Translations under genes and position numbers: made by a program
DNA from: CAWEHT01 sp963808455
Lineage (GTDB): Bacteria; Chloroflexota; Anaerolineae; CG2-30-64-16
Direction: 5' to 3'
Length of the DNA stretch: 9,160 nucleotides
Assembly (NCBI GenBank): GCA_963808455.1
Contig: CAWEHT010000210.1
Location: forward strand, 1-9,160
The notes under the pieces: generated by a model
What the model was told of the DNA's origin: nothing
Seen by the model: the letters and a program-made list of their open reading frames with translations, nothing else
Databases searched by the model: none
Shown: one piece after another, positions 6,528 through 9,160 of the stretch
Layout of the letters: every line of letters begins with the position of its first letter
How positions within the stretch are numbered: position 1 is the first letter of the stretch

Positions 6528-7545
6528 GTGGAATCGTCGTCCATACGGCTGGGCCTGAGGGCCAACTGGCAGCAGTTCACGCTGTTGGTGGTGGTCAACG
6601 CCTTCGTTGGCTCCATGGTGGGACTGGAACGCACCATCGTACCGCTGATGGCCAGGGCTGAGTTCGGGCTGGTCTCGGCCTCGGCGGCCCTGTCTTTCCT
6701 GGTCAGCTTTGGCGTCACCAAGGCGCTGCTGAACTTGTTCGCAGGCCGGCTGGCCGACCGCGTGGGCCGCAAGCGGCTGCTGGTGGCCGGCTGGCTGGCC
6801 GGCCTGCCGCTGCCGCTCATCCTGACTTTTGCGCCCAGTTGGGGCTGGGTGATCCTTGCCAACGTCCTGCTGGGCCTTGAACCAGGCCCTGGCCTGGTCC
6901 ATGACGGTCAACATGAAGATCGACCTGGTAGGGCCGCGCCACGCGGGCTGGCCATGGGCCTCAACGAGTTCTCGGGCTACAGCAGCGGTCGCGTTGTCTG
7001 CACTCCTGACCGGTACCCTGGCCGGGCGCTATGGCCTGCGCCCGGTGCCCTTTTATCCGGGCATCGCCTTCGCCTTGCTGGGTTTGGGCCTGTCGCTCTT
7101 CTTCGTGCGCAACACACGCGCTCACGTGCGGCACGAGGCGCAGCTCGGCGCGCCCTCCGCCAGCCAGGCGGGCGGCGACCCGGCCTCTCCCTCACCCTCG
7201 TTCCGCCAGATTTTCTTCCAGACTACCTGGCGCGACCGGGCCATGTTTGCCGCCAGCCAGGCCGGCCTGGTCAAAAACCTCAACGATGGCATGGTCTGGG
7301 GGCTGCTGCCGCTCTTCCTGGCCTCCTTCCGCCTGCCCCTGGACCGCATCGCCGTCGTGGCGGCCGCCTACCCGGCCGTATGGGGCGTCAGCCAGCTTGT
7401 GACCGGCCCGTTGAGCGATCGCCTGGGGCGCAAGTGGCTGATCGCGGCGGGACTGTGGACCCAGGCTGGTGGCATCTGGCTGCTGGTGGCCATGCGTGGC
7501 TTCTGGCCCTGGGTCGGGGCGGCTCCATGGGCCGAACGGCATGCC
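6528..7545 (+). pseudogene. MFS transporter, three frameshifts and C-terminal truncation
   Basis: GTG 6528 follows GGGAG by 4 nt. The product begins RLGLRANWQQFTLLVVVNAF and has the major facilitator motif A twice: GRLADRVGRKR in the loop 2-3 and GPLSDRLGRKW in loop 8-9. Frame repairs are needed near 6876 (one extra base, giving LLGLNQALAWSMTVN), 6941 (one missing, giving GPRHRGLAMGLNEFSGYS) and 6984 (one extra, giving YSAVALSALLTGTLAGRYG). Recognisable MFS sequence ends near WLLVAMRGFWPWVG, around 7515-7545, about 340 residues in; the family is usually 400 or more, so the last two or three membrane helices are missing. The frame then continues into a HAD-type fragment. The substrate is unknown; the neighbourhood suggests export linked to arsenic or sulfur stress. 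I see no specific reason to call it ArsJ. Confidence 0.7.
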
Positions 7546-7792
7546 TTTGAAGCAGCCTTAGGGTCCCGTCTCGAACTCACATCTGATGGAAAAATCACAG
7601 AATATCTGGAAGGGTTAAACTGCTGAAGCCCCGAAAAGAGGCGCCGCTTGCTTACCTACTCGGGATCCAAAGAAAATATTCAGCTTTACGCCTACGGAGA
7701 TAGCCGGGGAGACCGGGAGCTCCTTTGAGTTGGCCGATTATCCCTATTATCAAGGAAAAGTTTTAATCCGGGTTTATGAATTGTTTAGATAA
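7543..7792 (+). pseudogene. C-terminal fragment of a HAD-IB-type phosphatase, broken
   Basis: The reading frame gives FEAALGSRLELTSDGKI, then LEGLNC followed by TGA (7624-7626). Past it come SPEKRRRLLTY, IQLYAYGDSRGDRELL, and after one extra T (~7726) ELADYPYYQGKVLIRVYELF with TAA at 7790-7792. LEGLNC(R).PEK and AYGDSRGD are hallmarks of the phosphoserine-phosphatase-like HAD-IB family; GDSRGD carries the acidic Mg2+-binding motif. The in-frame TGA sits where the family has an Arg, consistent with CGA to TGA. The N-terminal half with the nucleophile DxD is absent. It is fused in frame to the truncated transporter, but composition shifts toward AT here, so it most likely comes from another source. 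Confidence 0.6.
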
Positions 7793-8116
7793 AAATTCCA
7801 GAATTTTCTTGCTCAGCGAAGAAAATAAACTTTCTAAACGCGAGCATTGCATAGATCTTGAATAAGGATTTATGAATGCAAAATAAGGATATCAAGTAAT
7901 CAACTACTACAATTCCTTTAATTTTTGGAATTATTTCAAATTCATTTATGCTTTCTGCTTTTGGCATTTAAAAGAAAAAATGTTTCAAAAAATTTAAGGA
8001 GCACATAATCAATGTTAACGGATGTTGAGATATTTTGATGTAGGCTTACTAGAAAATTATCAATGAACAAGGCCCATGCAGTTATCTTATTGGAAAAAAG
8101 TTAAAATGATTTAAAA
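7793..8116. other. AT-rich stretch without a recognisable gene
   Basis: About 320 bp of strongly AT-rich DNA, unlike the GC-rich sequence before 7540. A 60-codon minus-strand frame (7785-7967) has no ribosome site and no recognisable motif. On the plus strand AAGGAG (7996-8001) precedes ATG 8012 by 10 nt, but the frame stops after 8 codons (TGA 8036-8038). No clear terminator, inverted-repeat pair or transposase remnant was found. Confidence 0.6.
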
Positions 8117-8292
8117 TTAGACCGCCACGATCTTTCCCACAATGCCGCCAAGAGCCAACATGCCAATGACCACCGAAACGACCCAATGCGTGCAGACGCC
8201 GATGGAACAAAGCACGGCCACGAAGAGGGTCAGCAGCAAGAGCGACCGCAGACTGAATTGATACCAGGGGAGCTGTTTTTGGGCGTGGGCAT
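8117..8292 (-). pseudogene. Second, truncated copy of the small membrane protein
   Basis: ATG 8292 begins MPTPK. A base appears to be missing in the A5 run (8276-8280); restoring it gives MPTPKKQLPWYQFSLRS, continuing LLLLTLFVAVLCSIGVC and THWVVSVVIGMLALGGIVGKIVAV. The copy matches the upstream paralog until the TAA at 8117-8119. That stop lies exactly where the composition turns AT-rich, so the C-terminal half is cut off. It lies 18 bp after the stop of the first copy. Confidence 0.6.
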
Positions 8293-8671
8293 GATTGTTG
8301 TCCAATTGGCCTATCGACGCGAGCCGCATCTTATGATCAGGCCCCCGAAGATGCCGCCGATCAGCCGATCCAACGATTGCCACCAACTCAAACAACTGCC
8401 AGAATGGCTCTGACATAAAGGGCATTTCCTCGATAATCGGGCGACACAGTATGACTGCTATAAACGCAAAGGCGATCCCCGAAATAACCCCGAGTACAAG
8501 TCCCGACCACTTCCTTGCAAGGATTCCTCCCATAACGCCCCCGACCGCGATGACCGCAGAAACGACCCAATCCGTGCAGACGCCGAGGGAACAAAGCACG
8601 ACCACGAAAAGAGTAAGCAGCAGGAGGGACCGCAGACTGAATTGATACCAGGGGAGCTTGGGCGTGGGCAT
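8166..8671 (-). repeat. Direct repeat: duplicated 5' ends of the membrane protein genes
   Basis: Plus-strand 8166-8292 and 8550-8671 are highly similar, sharing for example GACTGAATTGATACCAGGGG and long surrounding blocks. The main differences are a 5-bp insertion at the A-run and scattered substitutions. This covers the N-terminal ~40 codons of both copies and shows a fairly recent tandem duplication. Confidence 0.7.
8311..8671 (-). CDS. Small four-helix membrane protein, planctomycete-like (one frameshift)
   Basis: From ATG 8671 the protein reads MPTPKLPWYQFSLRS followed by LLLLTLFVVVLCSLGVC, then two further hydrophobic segments (VVSAVIAVGGVMGGI; GLVLGVISGIAFAFIAVILC). The frame breaks near 8374; dropping one base gives LVAILDRLIGGIFGGLII and a TAG at 8311-8313, for about 119 residues with four likely membrane helices. 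The (Y/R)FSLRSLLLLT start is typical of short uncharacterised Planctomycetota membrane proteins; function unknown. The open frame extends upstream to 9154, but that part looks like an antisense shadow of another gene. No strong Shine-Dalgarno sequence is present. Confidence 0.55.
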
Positions 8672-8819
8672 GAATTCATTGTAGCCCCCGTTACGGATTG
8701 AGCGAACAGCGTGCAAACTCGGCCCTTCGCCAAGCGATCGCGCTAGGGTTCTGTTGCACGCATCATTGCGGAAGTAGAATAGAACTCTTCGTGCCCACAA
8801 GCACCGAAAGGGCAGACAG

Positions 8820-9160
8820 ATGGGGAATCCTATCGAGGAATCGTTACGACGGAAAAGTGCTGCGAATGCGACAAACCTCGCCACCTGGTTGGAGATTGCT
8901 GCCATCGTTACTCCTGATTTGGCCACCGCGCTTTCATCGTTGCGATGCTCTTCGTTCTGGGGCAGCGAGTATCGGAGGTTGGACCAACAGGGTCGTAACG
9001 CCGAGCAGAAGAGCGCAACGGAATTCGAGACGGGGATGTTTGCAGTCGATGGTCCTTCAACTCGATTTGTACCCGTCGTCCTCATCGTGATGTGGCGAAG
9101 CGGCAAGGGTTGGGCTTGCTTCGGTCTCGTGAAGCCCAAGTTTGGAAAGGACATTCTGAT
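8820..9160 (+). CDS. Hypothetical protein, 5' part, runs off the window
   Basis: From ATG 8820 the frame stays open for 113 codons to the window end. It starts MGNPIEESLRRKSAANATN and goes on LATWLEIAAIVTPDLATALSS, SEYRRLDQQGRNAEQKSATEFE, and later FVPVVLIVMWRSGKGWACFG. GAAAGGG (8806-8812) lies 7 nt upstream. Amino-acid use looks more protein-like than the competing frames on either strand over the same bases. I do not recognise a family. It is divergent from the small membrane protein gene. Confidence 0.45.
   Translation, partial: MGNPIEESLRRKSAANATNLATWLEIAAIVTPDLATALSSLRCSSFWGSEYRRLDQQGRNAEQKSATEFETGMFAVDGPSTRFVPVVLIVMWRSGKGWACFGLVKPKFGKDIL

Noticed and set aside
6528..7545. ArsJ-type organoarsenical exporter
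   Set aside because: It is an MFS protein near arsC, but there is no partner glyceraldehyde-3-phosphate dehydrogenase gene and no ArsJ-specific feature I can recognise.
7785..7967. 60-codon minus-strand frame in AT-rich DNA
   Set aside because: No ribosome site, no recognisable motif, overlaps the end of the HAD fragment; length expected by chance.
8754..8780. Promoter for the right-edge gene (TTGCAC ... TAGAAT)
   Set aside because: The -10 box is good, but the -35 matches only three positions and the spacer is 15 bp.
8698..9090. 130-codon plus-strand frame
   Set aside because: Overlaps the more protein-like frame from 8820 in another phase, has Arg/Ser-rich shadow composition and no ribosome site.
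8672..9154. N-terminal 161-codon extension of the minus-strand membrane protein frame
   Set aside because: Composition is not protein-like, no hydrophobic or domain pattern, and it lies antisense to a better open frame; the paralog starts with the same MPTPK as ATG 8671.

Overview
The window looks like a three-part mosaic. Positions 1 to about 7540 are GC-rich. They carry gene types common in Chloroflexota (Anaerolineae/Caldilineae-like bacteria): a secreted beta-helix/CBM protein with Ala/Pro/Thr linkers, a secreted protein with two PPC-like domains, a Ycf48/BNR propeller protein, and an arsenate reductase next to an ArsR-rhodanese regulator. About 7540-8116 is markedly AT-rich and begins with the C-terminal end of a HAD-IB-type phosphatase. 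From 8117 to the end the composition is intermediate, and the proteins resemble short planctomycete membrane proteins (WYQFSLRSLLLLTL-type N-terminus). The taxonomic assignments are my inference from protein style and composition; no search was run.

Layout: (1) 3-1382 (+), the 3' part of a secreted multidomain protein, converging on (2) 1568-2572 (-), a secreted two-domain PPC-like protein, with two strong hairpins between them. (3) 2624-4632 (-), a membrane-anchored protein with 14 BNR/Ycf48-type blades, split by two single-base frameshifts and probably co-transcribed with (2). (4) 4916-5485 (-), a thioredoxin-type arsenate reductase carrying frameshifts, preceded by the N-terminal stub of a second arsC. 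(5) Divergent from it at 5653-6312 (+), an ArsR-family repressor fused to a rhodanese domain, behind a sigma70-like promoter overlapped by a perfect inverted repeat. (6) 6357-6509 (+), a truncated stand-alone rhodanese. (7) 6528 to about 7545 (+), an MFS transporter with three frameshifts and no C-terminus. (8) 7543-7792, the HAD-IB fragment with a nonsense codon and a frameshift, followed by about 320 bp of AT-rich non-coding DNA. (9) 8117-8671 (-), two tandem copies of a small membrane protein, the second cut short at the AT-rich boundary. (10) From 8820 (+), an open frame that runs off the window.

Functionally, 4916 to about 7545 reads as a stress/detoxification locus. An arsenate reductase is divergent from a regulator that likely controls its own operon (rhodanese plus MFS exporter) and perhaps arsC. 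The regulator has no cysteine in its DNA-binding half; its only two cysteines lie in the rhodanese active-site loop, so a sulfur, persulfide or thiol-reactive signal sensed there is an attractive hypothesis.

Caution: I count about 11 apparent single- or double-base indels in otherwise good reading frames, spread over all three parts. That favours uncorrected long-read sequence error over biological decay, and the two abrupt composition changes, each with a truncated gene, favour a chimeric read or contig. I found no tRNA, rRNA, CRISPR array or complete insertion sequence.
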